Assembly: GCF_010119615.1 (NCBI RefSeq)
Contig: NZ_QOVG01000002.1
Coordinates: forward strand, 186,001-250,000
Source of the DNA: Pseudoxanthomonas gei
GTDB taxonomy: Bacteria; Pseudomonadota; Gammaproteobacteria; Xanthomonadales; Xanthomonadaceae
Reading direction: 5' to 3'
Length of the DNA: 64,000 bases
The position numbers and the translations under genes were made by a program. Positions 26,439 through 36,930 of the stretch are shown here, one piece after another (the stretch's first letter is position 1; every line of letters starts with the position of its first letter). The notes beneath the pieces were generated by a model. It was not told the origin of the DNA. It saw only the letters and a list, made by a program, of their open reading frames with translations, and did not search any database.

Positions 26439-26468
26439 TTGCGCCGGGCCGACCGGTCGGGCTAAAAT
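26439..26468 (+). promoter_or_regulatory. Predicted sigma-70 promoter for the L31 gene
   Basis: TTGCGC (26439-26444) and TAAAAT (26463-26468) are separated by 18 bases, placing the transcript start about 27 bases before the ribosomal-protein start codon. I looked for a Zur-type operator in this region and saw none. Confidence 0.5.
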
Positions 26469-26502
26469 GCCGCTCTTCACTTCCCAGATAATTGGTGCCG
26501 CC

Positions 26503-26748
26503 ATGAAGGCTGACATCCATCCCGCATACCGCGACGTCGTTTTCCAGGACGTCACGTCAGACTTCAAGATCCTGACCCGTTCCACCCTGGCCTCCAAGGA
26601 CACGGTGAAGTGGGAAGACGGCAATGAATATCCGTTGATCAAGGTGGAAATCTCCTCCTCGTCGCATCCGTTCTATACCGGCCAGCACAAGGTCATGGAT
26701 ACCGGCGGCCGCATCGACAAGTTCCAGAAGCGCTACCAGCAGAAGTAA
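26503..26748 (+). CDS. rpmE2: Ribosomal protein L31, type B (zinc-free)
   Basis: 81 residues. The sequence [20 protein letters not shown], then [13 protein letters not shown] and a [10 protein letters not shown] end, is typical of the long L31B form. No cysteine is present, so it lacks the CxxC zinc site of the A form and would function without zinc. Cells carrying both forms usually induce the B form under zinc limitation through Zur; no Zur box is visible here, so it may be constitutive. It has its own predicted promoter and a hairpin terminator and so looks monocistronic. Confidence 0.93.
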   Translation: MKADIHPAYRDVVFQDVTSDFKILTRSTLASKDTVKWEDGNEYPLIKVEISSSSHPFYTGQHKVMDTGGRIDKFQKRYQQK

Positions 26749-26770
26749 TACCCGCTGTGCAGCGAAAGCG

Positions 26771-26802
26771 AACGGCCGTGCCCAGCGCGGCCGTTTTCGT
26801 TT
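26771..26802 (+). terminator. Hairpin terminator after the L31 gene
   Basis: AACGGCCG (26771-26778) pairs with CGGCCGTT (26788-26795) around a 9-base loop and is followed by TTCGTTTG. The U tract is interrupted but the location, 22 bp after the stop codon, is right. Confidence 0.7.
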
Positions 26803-26970
26803 GTCCGGCGATCGCGCGCCTCTAGTCCTTTGGTCTGACGGCTGTGCTCTTTTGAGCGACGGCTCCAAAACGCGTGTGCGATAATCTGGGTTATCCAAGG
26901 GTCAAGACTTTGACTCCCGTCACGCGTCGCCGGCACTCCGTGCGGCGCCTCCCCACGAAGGAGCGCAACT

Positions 26971-28260
26971 GTGTCAGAACTCGACCAGGTCACGTTGACT
27001 GCCGGCGAAAAGTCGGTGGCCATGCCGGTACTGAAGCCCACGCTGGGTAACGATTGCGTCGACATTTCCAAGTTGACCAAGGAAACCGGCCTCTTCACCT
27101 ACGATTCCGGTTTCACCGCCACCGCCAGCTGCAAGTCCGCGGTGACCTACATCGATGGCGACGCCGGCGTGCTGCTGTATCGCGGCTACCCCATCGAGCA
27201 GTTGGCCAAGCAGTCGAGTTTCCTCGAAGTGGCCTACCTGCTGATGAATGGCGAACTGCCGACGGCGGATGAATTCGCCAAGTTCGACCACGAAGTCGCG
27301 CACCACACGATGATGCACGAGGCCTTCAAGAACTTCCTCGGTGGCTTCCGCCATGACGCGCATCCGATGGCGATGATGGTGGGCATGGTCGGCTCGATGG
27401 CCGCCTTCTACCACAACACCCTGGACCTGGAAGACCCCGAGCAGCGGCGCCTGGCCGCGATCCGTCTGATCGCCAAGGTGCCGACCATCGCGGCGGCGTG
27501 CTACCGCTATTCGATCGGCTGGCCGGTGCGCTTCCCGCGCAACAACCACGCCTACGTCGACCGCTTCCTGCACATGATGTTCGAGGTGCCGAGCGAGCCG
27601 CTGGAACTCAATCCGGTCGCCGCCAAGGCCTTGGATCTGCTGTTCATCCTGCACGCGGACCACGAGCAGAACGCGTCGACTTCCACCGTACGCATGGTCG
27701 GTTCCACCGGCGCCAACCCTTACGCCTGCGTGGCCGCCGGCGTTGCCGCGCTGTGGGGTCCCGCCCATGGTGGCGCCAACGAGGCCGTGCTGAAGATGCT
27801 GGGCGAAATTGGCCGCCCGGAGAATGTCAGCGCCGCCGTCGACAAGGCCAAGGACAAGGAGTCCGGTTTCCGGCTCATGGGCTTCGGCCATCGCGTGTAC
27901 AAGAACTTCGACCCGCGCGCCAAGATCATCCGCGAGATGACCCACGAAGTGCTGGGCGAACTCGGCGTCAACGATCCGATGCTGGAAGTGGCGCTGCGCC
28001 TGGAAGAGGCCGCCCTGAAGGACGATTACTTCGTGCAGCGCAAGCTGTATCCGAACGTCGATTTCTACAGCGGCATCATCTACAAGGCACTCAACATCCC
28101 GACCGAGATGTTCACCGTGATGTTCGCCATCGCCCGCACCGCCGGCTGGGTGGCGCACTGGCTGGAACAGCAGGTGGATCCGGAAGCCAAGATCGGCCGC
28201 CCGCGCCAGATCTACACTGGCTATGCCGAACGCGACTACAAGGGCATCGACCAGCGCTGA
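26971..28260 (+). CDS. gltA: Citrate synthase, type II
   Basis: 429 residues beginning with GTG, preceded by GAAGGAG at a good distance. It condenses oxaloacetate and acetyl-CoA at the entry of the TCA cycle. The length and N-terminal domain (DYDSG-type [24 protein letters not shown]) match the NADH-sensitive hexameric gammaproteobacterial form. Active-site segments are [40 protein letters not shown] with the catalytic aspartate, and [13 protein letters not shown]. It is monocistronic between its own upstream region and a strong terminator. A GATAAT element at 26880 could be the -10, but no matching -35 is seen. Confidence 0.97.
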   Translation: MSELDQVTLTAGEKSVAMPVLKPTLGNDCVDISKLTKETGLFTYDSGFTATASCKSAVTYIDGDAGVLLYRGYPIEQLAKQSSFLEVAYLLMNGELPTADEFAKFDHEVAHHTMMHEAFKNFLGGFRHDAHPMAMMVGMVGSMAAFYHNTLDLEDPEQRRLAAIRLIAKVPTIAAACYRYSIGWPVRFPRNNHAYVDRFLHMMFEVPSEPLELNPVAAKALDLLFILHADHEQNASTSTVRMVGSTGANPYACVAAGVAALWGPAHGGANEAVLKMLGEIGRPENVSAAVDKAKDKESGFRLMGFGHRVYKNFDPRAKIIREMTHEVLGELGVNDPMLEVALRLEEAALKDDYFVQRKLYPNVDFYSGIIYKALNIPTEMFTVMFAIARTAGWVAHWLEQQVDPEAKIGRPRQIYTGYAERDYKGIDQR

Positions 28261-28286
28261 CCGCAGCGTGCCCTTAACAACGAAGG

Positions 28287-28310
28287 AGCCCCGCAACGCG
28301 GGGCTTTTTC
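28287..28310 (+). terminator. Rho-independent terminator after gltA
   Basis: AGCCCCGC (28287-28294) pairs perfectly with GCGGGGCT (28298-28305) around AAC and is followed by TTTT. It is convergent with the next minus-strand gene. Confidence 0.9.
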
Positions 28311-28336
28311 TTGGTCACCGGCGGCATCGCTGGCTT

Positions 28337-28987
28337 TCAGCGCAGTCCGGATTCGTACTGGAGCATCTCCTCGTTCGCCAGCAGTTGCTGCAGGGCCGAG
28401 AGCGAGGCCCGCTTCATCGGCTTTTCGTCCACCCCCGACAGTGGCGCCTGACGCAAGGCATCCAGCGGGAGGACTGTCAGGTCGAAGGTCAGGCCCTCGG
28501 CGCTGAACACCCAGACCTGGAAATCGCCGCTGCGGTCCCGGTCCAGCCTGAGGTGGCGGCTGCGCGCATCGGCGGGAATGCGATGTTCCTCAAGGAAGCG
28601 CGGCACCGAATCCGCATCATCGGAATGCAGCTGCAACAGCACCGGCGAGTTCGAATCCGCCGTGCCGTCCAGCACGGGTCCCACCAGGCGGGGCGAGAAG
28701 TCGGCGAGGAAATCCAAGGCGCGCACCGCGGCGTCGCGGCGCAGGCCAAGCGCCTGCCGTTGTGATTCACCCACGAACAGCCGTTGGTATTCGCGCAGCG
28801 CTTCCTCGATCTCGCGGTTGCGGGGCAGGGACGCATCGTCATGGATGCCCAGGCGCTCGGCGGCCTTGAGCTTGGCCTGGTGGTAGTCGCGGAAACCACC
28901 TTCGGCCATCAGGCGCGCGGCTTCATGGGCCAGCCGGTGGCGGCGTTCACGGGTACGGGTTTCAGCGTGCTGGCGCGCGTGGTGCAT
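28337..28987 (-). CDS. Conserved protein of unknown function beside mrcA
   Basis: 216 residues, charged, without signal peptide or membrane helix. The N-terminal 60 residues are helical and basic (RTRERRHRLAHEAARLM), including DYHQAKLKAAERLG. The C-terminal half has alternating strands (PVLLQLHSDDADSVPRFLEEH, LTFDLTVLPLDALRQAPLS) ending in EKPMKRASLSALQQLLA. The strand-helix pattern slightly resembles nucleotidyltransferase-like proteins, but I see no catalytic GS or DxD motif, so I do not assign a function. GGAGG upstream of ATG 28987 is strong. I have an impression of similar genes in other Xanthomonadaceae but cannot verify it. Confidence 0.7.
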   Translation of the reverse strand: MHHARQHAETRTRERRHRLAHEAARLMAEGGFRDYHQAKLKAAERLGIHDDASLPRNREIEEALREYQRLFVGESQRQALGLRRDAAVRALDFLADFSPRLVGPVLDGTADSNSPVLLQLHSDDADSVPRFLEEHRIPADARSRHLRLDRDRSGDFQVWVFSAEGLTFDLTVLPLDALRQAPLSGVDEKPMKRASLSALQQLLANEEMLQYESGLR

Positions 28988-29074
28988 GGGGAGCCTCCGC
29001 GTCGAACTGGAGCAGACTGTACCCGATGCAAGGGGTGGGCAGTGTGGCGGTTGTGGCCGCCACGCTTCCGGTGC

Positions 29075-31573
29075 TTAGAAGATGTCGAAGGCTGCTTCGT
29101 CGGCCGCCGCGCTGTCGTCGGTGTTGAAGCTCTCTTCACTCTGGATGCGTTCCAGGTCTTCGACCTTGACCCACTCGGTGGCGCCGTTGCTGGTGGTTTG
29201 CACCATGCCTTCAGGTGGGTCATTGGCGGCAATGGGCTGGTCTTTCAGGGACGCGCGCATGAAATCGATCCAGATCGGCAAGGCGGCCTTGCCGCCATAT
29301 TCGCGATTGCCCAGGCTGCGGAAATCGTCGCGTCCCACCCACACGACAGTGGAATAGCGTCCGCCGAAACCACCGAACCAGGCATCGCGGTGGTCGTTGG
29401 TGGAACCGGTCTTGCCGCCGATATCTTCGCGATTGAGGACCTTGGCCGCAGTGGCAGTGCCGCGCAGGACCACGTCGCGCATCATCGAAACGAGCTGGTA
29501 GGCAGTGCGGTCGTCGATGGCGCGAGGCGCAATGCGCATATTGGGATCAAGAGGCTTGGGCGGCTCCACCGGTTTTGTCGGCGTTGCAGTGGCCGGCTTG
29601 GGTTTGCCGCCGGCCTGGGCCGGGCCCAGGTCGAATCCGTCCACCACCGAGCTGACCTGGGTCGCACCGTTGCCACCGCGCCCACAGGTGCGGCAGGCGG
29701 TTGCCGGGTTCTCCTTGAAGACAATATTGCCTTCGCGGTCCTTCACTTCGTCGATGAACCACGGTGTCACCAGCGATCCGCCGTTGGCGAACACCGCATA
29801 CCCACGCGCCATGGACAAAGGCGTCAACGAGGCAGTGCCCAGCGACATGGACAGGTTGGGCGGCAACTCGGCCTCGTTGAAGCCGAACTGGCTGATGTAC
29901 TTGCGCGCGAAATCAACGCCAATGCTGTCGAGCAGCCGTACCGACACCAGGTTGCGCGACTGGACCAGCGCATCGCGCAGGCGCATGGGACCGCGGAAGC
30001 CGCCGCCGTCGTTCTGCGGCCGCCACATGTGGCCGCGACGGTCGCGGAACACCACGGGCGCGTCCAGCACTATCGACGCCGGATTGAAGCCGCGCTCGAA
30101 TGCAGCCGCGTAGAGGAAAGGCTTGAAACTGGAGCCGGGCTGGCGGCGCGCCTGGGTGGCGCGATTGAATTTGTTGCCGGCAAAGCTGTAGCCGCCAATG
30201 ATCGCCTTGACCGCACCAGTGCCTGCGTCCAGGGAAACCAGCGCGGCCTGACCGCGTGGAAGCTGATCGATCTCGTAGGTGGCCGCCGTTGCGGTGGACG
30301 CCGTGGTTTCCGCTGCCGTGCCCGCCGCTCCGGCCTTGGGCGCCGCGGCTTTCGGTGTTACGGCCTTGATTCGTACCAGGTCGCCGCGCTTGACCAGCGA
30401 GGCGGCGCTCTTGCCGGTCCATTTGCTGGCCGATGCCGGCAGCATGACTTCGCTTGCGTCCGCGAGCACCACAGTCACGCCGCCGCCATCATTGCTCCGT
30501 GCAACGACTGCGGGAATGAGGCCGTTCTGGATGGGAATGCCGGCCAGATGGCTAGCCAGCGCCGCCGCATCGGCATCGGCAGTGACTTCGAAATGCTGCT
30601 CCACTCCGTGCCAGCCATGCCGGTGGTCATACAGGCGCAGGCCCTCGCGCACGGCCACGTCCGCAGCCAGCTGCATGCCCGGATCGATCGTGGTGGTGAC
30701 GTGGTAACCCTTGGTCAGCACCTCGCCACCGAAGCGCGCGATCATCTCCTGGCGCACCATTTCAGCCACGTACGGCGCATACACCTCCACCGGCCGCTCA
30801 TGCGGCTTGGCGTGCACGGGCTCGTTCTTTCCCTGCTCGGCCTGGGCGGCGTTGATGTAGCCGTCTTCCAGCATGCGCTGGATCACGTACACGCTGCGCT
30901 GGTGGTTGCGCTCGGGATTGCTGATCGGATTGCCGCTGGAGGGAAACTTGAGCGCGCTGACCAGGCTGGCCGTTTCGCCGAGCGACAGCTGGTTCAAAGG
31001 CTTGCCGTAGTAGTACTCCGCCGCTGCGGCCACGCCGTAGGCGCGGTTACCGAAGAAGCTCTTGTTGAGATAGAGCTCAAGGATCTCGTCCTTGGTCAGC
31101 ATCTGCTCGATCTTCATGGCGAGCATCATCTCCACCAGCTTGCGGCTGTAGCTGACCTCCGAACTCAGGAACCATTGGCGCGCCACCTGCTGGGTGATGG
31201 TGCTGCCACCGGCTACCCGCCCTTTCTTGAGTGTCAGGGTCTGCCAGATCGCGCGCGAGGTGCCTTTCGGGGAGACGCCCTTGTGGGTGAGGAAGTCGGC
31301 GTCTTCGGCCGCGATGAAAGCCTGGCGGACAGCCTGCGGCACGTCCTTGATGGCGACCGGGTAGCGGCGGGTTTCACCGAAAAGGCCAATGAGCCGGCCA
31401 TCGCTCGCATAGACGTACAGGGGCTCCTGGAGCTCGACATTGCGCAGGGACTGGATGTCCGGCAGCTTGGACGAGACCACGTAATAGAGGATTCCCAAGC
31501 CGATGGCGCCAAGCAGGAACAGGGCAGTGAACGCGATAATTGCCCAGCGGAGCAGGCGGCGGAAACGGGGCAT
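29075..31573 (-). CDS. mrcA: Penicillin-binding protein 1A (transglycosylase/transpeptidase)
   Basis: 832 residues. One N-terminal membrane helix ([19 protein letters not shown]) is followed by the glycosyltransferase domain with EDADF (Glu90 catalytic), GGSTITQQ and FGNRAYGV. An OB-like insert follows, and then the transpeptidase domain with SSFK (Ser481 nucleophile), a SRN triad and KTGSTND. It builds peptidoglycan strands and cross-links them in the periplasm. A CxxC pair (CRTCGRGG) sits near residue 620 in the transpeptidase part. ATG 31573 begins the conserved cytoplasmic tail. The divergent arrangement with pilMNOPQ is typical of gammaproteobacteria. Confidence 0.95.
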   Translation of the reverse strand: MPRFRRLLRWAIIAFTALFLLGAIGLGILYYVVSSKLPDIQSLRNVELQEPLYVYASDGRLIGLFGETRRYPVAIKDVPQAVRQAFIAAEDADFLTHKGVSPKGTSRAIWQTLTLKKGRVAGGSTITQQVARQWFLSSEVSYSRKLVEMMLAMKIEQMLTKDEILELYLNKSFFGNRAYGVAAAAEYYYGKPLNQLSLGETASLVSALKFPSSGNPISNPERNHQRSVYVIQRMLEDGYINAAQAEQGKNEPVHAKPHERPVEVYAPYVAEMVRQEMIARFGGEVLTKGYHVTTTIDPGMQLAADVAVREGLRLYDHRHGWHGVEQHFEVTADADAAALASHLAGIPIQNGLIPAVVARSNDGGGVTVVLADASEVMLPASASKWTGKSAASLVKRGDLVRIKAVTPKAAAPKAGAAGTAAETTASTATAATYEIDQLPRGQAALVSLDAGTGAVKAIIGGYSFAGNKFNRATQARRQPGSSFKPFLYAAAFERGFNPASIVLDAPVVFRDRRGHMWRPQNDGGGFRGPMRLRDALVQSRNLVSVRLLDSIGVDFARKYISQFGFNEAELPPNLSMSLGTASLTPLSMARGYAVFANGGSLVTPWFIDEVKDREGNIVFKENPATACRTCGRGGNGATQVSSVVDGFDLGPAQAGGKPKPATATPTKPVEPPKPLDPNMRIAPRAIDDRTAYQLVSMMRDVVLRGTATAAKVLNREDIGGKTGSTNDHRDAWFGGFGGRYSTVVWVGRDDFRSLGNREYGGKAALPIWIDFMRASLKDQPIAANDPPEGMVQTTSNGATEWVKVEDLERIQSEESFNTDDSAAADEAAFDIF

Positions 31574-31714
31574 CCGATCAGATTCCGATTGCAGTATTCG
31601 TGGCGGCGGAGTATAGATGACGCGGGGTGAGGCGGTTACGTTCCGGGGGGAAACAGTGACTTGCCGCATATCTTTAGTGAACCGTGACAAGCCGCACAGG
31701 CTGGTTAACGGGTA

Positions 31715-31742
31715 TTGCAAGTGGTGAAAAGTTCGTTATTAA
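31715..31742 (+). promoter_or_regulatory. Candidate sigma-70 promoter for pilMNOPQ
   Basis: TTGCAA (31715-31720) and TATTAA (31737-31742) are 16 bases apart in the 220-bp divergent region between mrcA and pilM. The surrounding sequence is unusually AT-rich for this chromosome. Confidence 0.5.
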
Positions 31743-32851
<1,109 letters not shown>

Positions 32852-32852
<1 letters not shown>

Positions 32853-33625
32853 TGGCGAAGATCAACCTGCTCCCGTGGCGCGCCGAACGACGCGCCAACC
32901 GGCAGCGAGAGTTTTATGGAATGCTTGGATTGGCGGCTGCGACGGGCCTGGTGCTCTCCTTCCTGATCTGGTTCTACTACAGCCAGCAGATCAGTGGCCA
33001 GAACACGCGCAACGAGTTCCTGCAGGCTGAAATCCAGAAGGTCGAGGGCAAGATCAAGGAGATCGAGGCCCTGGACAAGCAGAAGGATCGCCTGCTGGCC
33101 CGCAAGAAGGTAATCGAGCAGCTGCAGGCCAACCGCTCGCAGATGGTCCACCTGTTCGACTCCCTGGTTCGCACCATTCCTGACGGCGTGGCCCTGGCCA
33201 ACATCAAGCAGGAAGGCGAGATCCTGACCTTGGAAGGCCGGGCCCAGTCCAACGCGCGGGTCAGCAACTACATGCGCAACCTGGAAAGCTCGGGCTGGAT
33301 GACCAATCCGGACCTGTCCATCATCGAGGCCAAGGCCGAGGCGACCACGACTCCGGCGACCGTTACCCCGGGCGCGCGTGCGCTTCCCTACGCATTCACC
33401 TTGAAAGTGAAACTGGCCAATCCCAATGCACCGGATGCGGACGGCAATGTCGTGGCTCCGGTTGCGATAGGTCCTGACGCCGCGGCAGTTCCTCCCGCCG
33501 CGCCTGCAGTGCCAGTCGTGGCCCCGGCGGCCGCACCGGCCACCACCGCGCCGGCGACGGCACCTGGGGCAGCGACTCCCGTTCAAACACCTGCGCCGAC
33601 GAACCAGGGGAGGCCGGCGTCATGA
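32852..33625 (+). CDS. pilN: Type IV pilus assembly protein PilN with extended C-terminal tail
   Basis: 257 residues. The N-terminal motif INLLPWRAERR, which binds PilM, is followed by one membrane helix (GMLGLAAATGLVLSFLIWFY), a coiled coil and a periplasmic ferredoxin-like domain. The last ~45 residues are a Pro/Ala/Thr-rich low-complexity tail that shorter family members (about 200 residues) lack. The start overlaps the pilM stop by one base (TGATG), and the stop overlaps pilO (ATGA). PilN and PilO form the inner-membrane alignment complex. Confidence 0.95.
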
Positions 33626-34323
33626 GTCAGAAGAAAGTCAAACTCAGCGACTTGGATTTCAACAACATCGGCAATTGGCCGCAGAACTACAAGATCGGCT
33701 TCTGCGTGCTGGTGGGTTTCCTCATCCTGCTGCTTTCCTACTTCCTGCTTATCAAGGGCAAGCGCGAAGAGCTGGACGGCCTTGAGCGCACCGAGACCCA
33801 GCTTCGCGCCGACTTCGAGGACAAGGCGGGTCGTGCTGCCAACCTGGAGCCGCTGAAACAGCAGCTGGCACAGATGGAGCAGGTGCTGCAGCAGATGCTG
33901 CGCCAGCTTCCCAGCAAGACCGAAATGCCAGACCTGATCGTCGACATCTCGCAGACCGCGCTGTCCAGCGGCCTGTCCAACGAGCTGTTCCAGCCCGGCC
34001 CGGAGACTCCGAAGGAGTTCTACGCCGAGAAGCCGATTGCATTGCGCATGGTGGGCAGCTATCACCAGTTCGGCGCATTCGTGAGCGGCGTGGCGTCACT
34101 GCCGCGGGTTGTGATCCTGACCATGCACGACATTTCGCTGAAACCCCGGGACAACAAGGGTCGAATCACCGACAACAGCGCACTTGAGCTGTCCGGCACC
34201 GTCAAGACCTATCGCTATCTCGATGAAGAAGAGACGGCGGCCCAGGAAAAGAAGGCCGCTGAGGAAGCCAGGGCAGCGGGCGGCACGCCGCCGGCCGCAC
34301 CGGCTGCAGGGGGTGGCGCATGA
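33622..34323 (+). CDS. pilO: Type IV pilus assembly protein PilO
   Basis: 233 residues. The N-terminal cytoplasmic stretch KLSDLDFNNIGNWPQNYKI precedes one membrane helix (GFCVLVGFLILLLSYFLLI), a coiled coil (about 45-100) and the periplasmic domain (ELFQPGPETPKEFYAEKPI, VGSYHQFGAFVSGVASLPRV). It ends in an Ala/Glu-rich tail. It forms heterodimers with PilN and interacts with PilP. The start and stop overlap pilN and pilP by ATGA, so translation is coupled along the operon. Confidence 0.95.
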   Translation: MSQKKVKLSDLDFNNIGNWPQNYKIGFCVLVGFLILLLSYFLLIKGKREELDGLERTETQLRADFEDKAGRAANLEPLKQQLAQMEQVLQQMLRQLPSKTEMPDLIVDISQTALSSGLSNELFQPGPETPKEFYAEKPIALRMVGSYHQFGAFVSGVASLPRVVILTMHDISLKPRDNKGRITDNSALELSGTVKTYRYLDEEETAAQEKKAAEEARAAGGTPPAAPAAGGGA

Positions 34324-34868
34324 ACATGCATCAGACCGTGCGGCTCAGGCTCCTGCGTTCAATCTGCCTGACCGCGGCAGTACTGCTCGCTGCCGGTTGC
34401 GCACGCGGGATCTCCAGCTCGCCTGGTGACGCGCCCAACCTTGAAAAGTGGGTTGCAGACGTGCAGGCCCGACCCGCGCCAGCGCTGGAACCACTGCCCG
34501 TGATGCAGCAGTTTGAAACCTTCGAATATGCGGCCCAGGGCCTGCGCGACCCCTTCAGCGATGCCTGGAGCAACGCTGACAGTGGCGGACTGCGCCCTGA
34601 TCCGAATCGTCGCAAGGAAACACTCGAGCAGTACCCGTTGGACAGCCTGGACATGGCCGGCACCATCGGCAAGGGCGCGGGGCTGGTCGCATTGGTGATG
34701 GCTCCCGACAAGGTCACCTACAGGGTGAGGCCGGGTGCTTACATGGGGCAAAGCGATGGCCGCATCACCAGCGTCCATGAAGATCGCATTGAACTTGTCG
34801 AACTTGTGCCAGATGGTGCGGGCGGCTGGCTGGAACGGCCGGCGTCGATTGCGCTTGAAGATCAATGA
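34320..34868 (+). CDS. pilP: Type IV pilus lipoprotein PilP
   Basis: 182 residues. The signal peptide ends with lipobox LAAGC, so it is an inner-membrane lipoprotein. The mature protein has the flexible N-terminal region and then the beta-sandwich domain with the conserved FEYAAQGLRDPF, LDMAGTIGKG and YMGQSDGRITSV segments. It connects the PilNO complex to the PilQ secretin. The gene overlaps pilO upstream and nearly touches pilQ. Confidence 0.95.
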   Translation: MNMHQTVRLRLLRSICLTAAVLLAAGCARGISSSPGDAPNLEKWVADVQARPAPALEPLPVMQQFETFEYAAQGLRDPFSDAWSNADSGGLRPDPNRRKETLEQYPLDSLDMAGTIGKGAGLVALVMAPDKVTYRVRPGAYMGQSDGRITSVHEDRIELVELVPDGAGGWLERPASIALEDQ

Positions 34869-34882
34869 TTAGGGGATACAGG

Positions 34883-36769
34883 ATGACTGCTTCGAACGCT
34901 CATAGCCCGCTGCCTTTCCGGCGCTTGGCCACCTTCCGGGCATGTACGCTTGGACTCGCCATCGGCTTGATGGCATTTTCCAGCGTCGCGACAGCGGCGG
35001 TGCCCGTGGCTACCGCGCCGGTCGCCAAGGCCGGGCCAGCCAGCCAAGTGCCCGGGGCCCTTGAGGTCTCGAGTATCGACTTCAAGCGTGGCGAGGCCGG
35101 GGCGGGTCGCCTGATCCTGCGTTTCAACGGCAAGGGCGCCATGCCCGACCTGCGCAACCAGGGCAACAATGTGGTGGTGGACGTTGGCAATGCCAGCCTG
35201 CCGGCCTCGTTGCAAAAGCCGATCAACGTCGTCGATTTCGCTACCCCGGTACAGCGTGTCGACGCACACAGCGCCGGTGCAGGGACCCAGCTGGTTCTCA
35301 GTACCAATGGTCTGTATGAATCATTGGCCTACCAGACCGGTAACGAGTACGTGGTCGAAATCGTGCCGCGTGCGGCCCAGTCCGCAGTAGGCGCCTCCAG
35401 CGCCGTCGCGGTTGCTGCCGGCTCAGCACGCGTAGCCACCGCAGCCAGGTCCTTCAGTGGCCGGCCGGTGACGTTCAACTTCCAGGACGTGCCGGTCCGT
35501 ACCGTCCTGCAGCTGATTGCAGAAGAGTCGAACCTCAACATCGTCGCGTCCGACACCATCCAGGGCAACGTCACCCTGCGCCTGGTCAATGTGCCGTGGG
35601 ACCAGGCATTGGACATCGTTTTACGCGCCAAGGGACTGGACCAGCGCCGTGAAGGCGGCGTGGTCTGGGTTGCCCCCCAGCCCGAACTGGCCAAGTTCGA
35701 GCAGGACAAGGAAGACGCGCGCATCGCCATCGACAACCGCGTCGACCTGGTCACCGATTACGTGCAGATCAATTACCACAGTGCTTCGGCCATCTACAAA
35801 GCTTTGACCGAGGCCAAGGGCATCGGTAACAGCGGTGGCGGTGGCAGCGGCGGCGCCGACCAGGAGAACGGCTTCCTCAGCCCGCGCGGTCGCCTGGTTG
35901 CGGACGAACGCACCAATACGCTGATGATCAGCGACATCCCCAAGAAGGTCGCGCAAATGCGCGAGCTGATCAACGTGATCGACCGCCCCGTGGATCAGGT
36001 GCTGATCGAAGGTCGCATCGTCATTGCCACCGATACGTTCGCTCGTGACCTGGGCGCCAGGTTTGGTGTCGGCGGGACCCGCAATTACAACAATGGAGCC
36101 AACACCGGCACCATTGGCAGCAGCGTAGGTGGAACCACTGGCGCAAACCGCGGGCTGAATGTCGACCTCCCGGCGGGCGCATTCACAAATGGCTCCCCTG
36201 CCAGCCTTGCCTACACCCTGCTGGGTGCCAACTTCAACCTGGACCTGGAACTTTCCGCGCTGCAGGAAGAAGGTCGTGGTGAAGTGATTTCCAACCCGCG
36301 CATCATCACCGCCAACCAGCGCGAGGGTTATATCCGCCAGGGCCGCGAAATCGGCTATGTGACCATCACCGGCGGTACCGGTGGTGCAGCGGCCACGCCC
36401 AACGTGCAGTTCAAGGAGGTCCTGCTTGAGCTCAAGGTGACCCCGACCATCACCAACGACGGTCGCGTGTTCCTCAACCTCAACATCAAGAAGGACGAAG
36501 TGGAGGAATTCATCATCCTCGCCGGTTACGGCCAGGTCCCAACCATCAGCAAGCGCGAGATCAATACCGCTGTGCTGGTCGAGGACGGACAGACCGTGGT
36601 CATCGGTGGCGTGTATGAATTCACGGATCGTAGCGATGTTGCCAAGGTGCCGTTCCTGGGTGATATCCCGTTCCTCGGCAACCTGTTCAAGAAGAAGGGT
36701 CGCCTGAAGGACAAGGCTGAACTGCTGATCTTCATCACTCCTAAGGTGTTGTCAGTCGCAAAGCGCTGA
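34883..36769 (+). CDS. pilQ: Type IV pilus secretin PilQ
   Basis: 628 residues from ATG 34883, which has AGGGG seven bases upstream; ATG 34865, overlapping the pilP stop, is the alternative and adds six residues. After a signal peptide come an AMIN domain (about 50-145), the secretin/TonB N0 domain (FNFQDVPVRTVLQLIAEES), an N1 domain with a short Gly/Ser-rich linker, and the secretin barrel (EGRIVIATDTFARDLGARFG, GEVISNPRIIT, VPFLGDIPFLGNLF). It makes the outer-membrane gate for the pilus. Only one AMIN domain is seen. A hairpin terminator follows. Confidence 0.96.
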   Translation: MTASNAHSPLPFRRLATFRACTLGLAIGLMAFSSVATAAVPVATAPVAKAGPASQVPGALEVSSIDFKRGEAGAGRLILRFNGKGAMPDLRNQGNNVVVDVGNASLPASLQKPINVVDFATPVQRVDAHSAGAGTQLVLSTNGLYESLAYQTGNEYVVEIVPRAAQSAVGASSAVAVAAGSARVATAARSFSGRPVTFNFQDVPVRTVLQLIAEESNLNIVASDTIQGNVTLRLVNVPWDQALDIVLRAKGLDQRREGGVVWVAPQPELAKFEQDKEDARIAIDNRVDLVTDYVQINYHSASAIYKALTEAKGIGNSGGGGSGGADQENGFLSPRGRLVADERTNTLMISDIPKKVAQMRELINVIDRPVDQVLIEGRIVIATDTFARDLGARFGVGGTRNYNNGANTGTIGSSVGGTTGANRGLNVDLPAGAFTNGSPASLAYTLLGANFNLDLELSALQEEGRGEVISNPRIITANQREGYIRQGREIGYVTITGGTGGAAATPNVQFKEVLLELKVTPTITNDGRVFLNLNIKKDEVEEFIILAGYGQVPTISKREINTAVLVEDGQTVVIGGVYEFTDRSDVAKVPFLGDIPFLGNLFKKKGRLKDKAELLIFITPKVLSVAKR

Positions 36770-36790
36770 GCAGCCGCAACGCGTCATGAC

Positions 36791-36820
36791 CGAACGGGAC
36801 TGCTTGCGGTCCCGTTCCTG
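36791..36820 (+). terminator. Hairpin terminator after pilQ
   Basis: GAACGGGAC (36791-36799) pairs with GTCCCGTTC (36808-36816) around an 8-base loop, followed by CTGTTT. A strong 9-bp stem but a weak U tract. It separates the pilus operon from the MoxR operon. Confidence 0.7.
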
Positions 36821-36930
36821 TTTCCGCGACCCATTCCCTGAACCGCATGGAACAAGTCTGGCGGCCGCATGAACCAACTGGGGGCAGGCTCGGTCAAAAT
36901 CGCCCGATGCCCATTCCAGAACGCCCCAGC

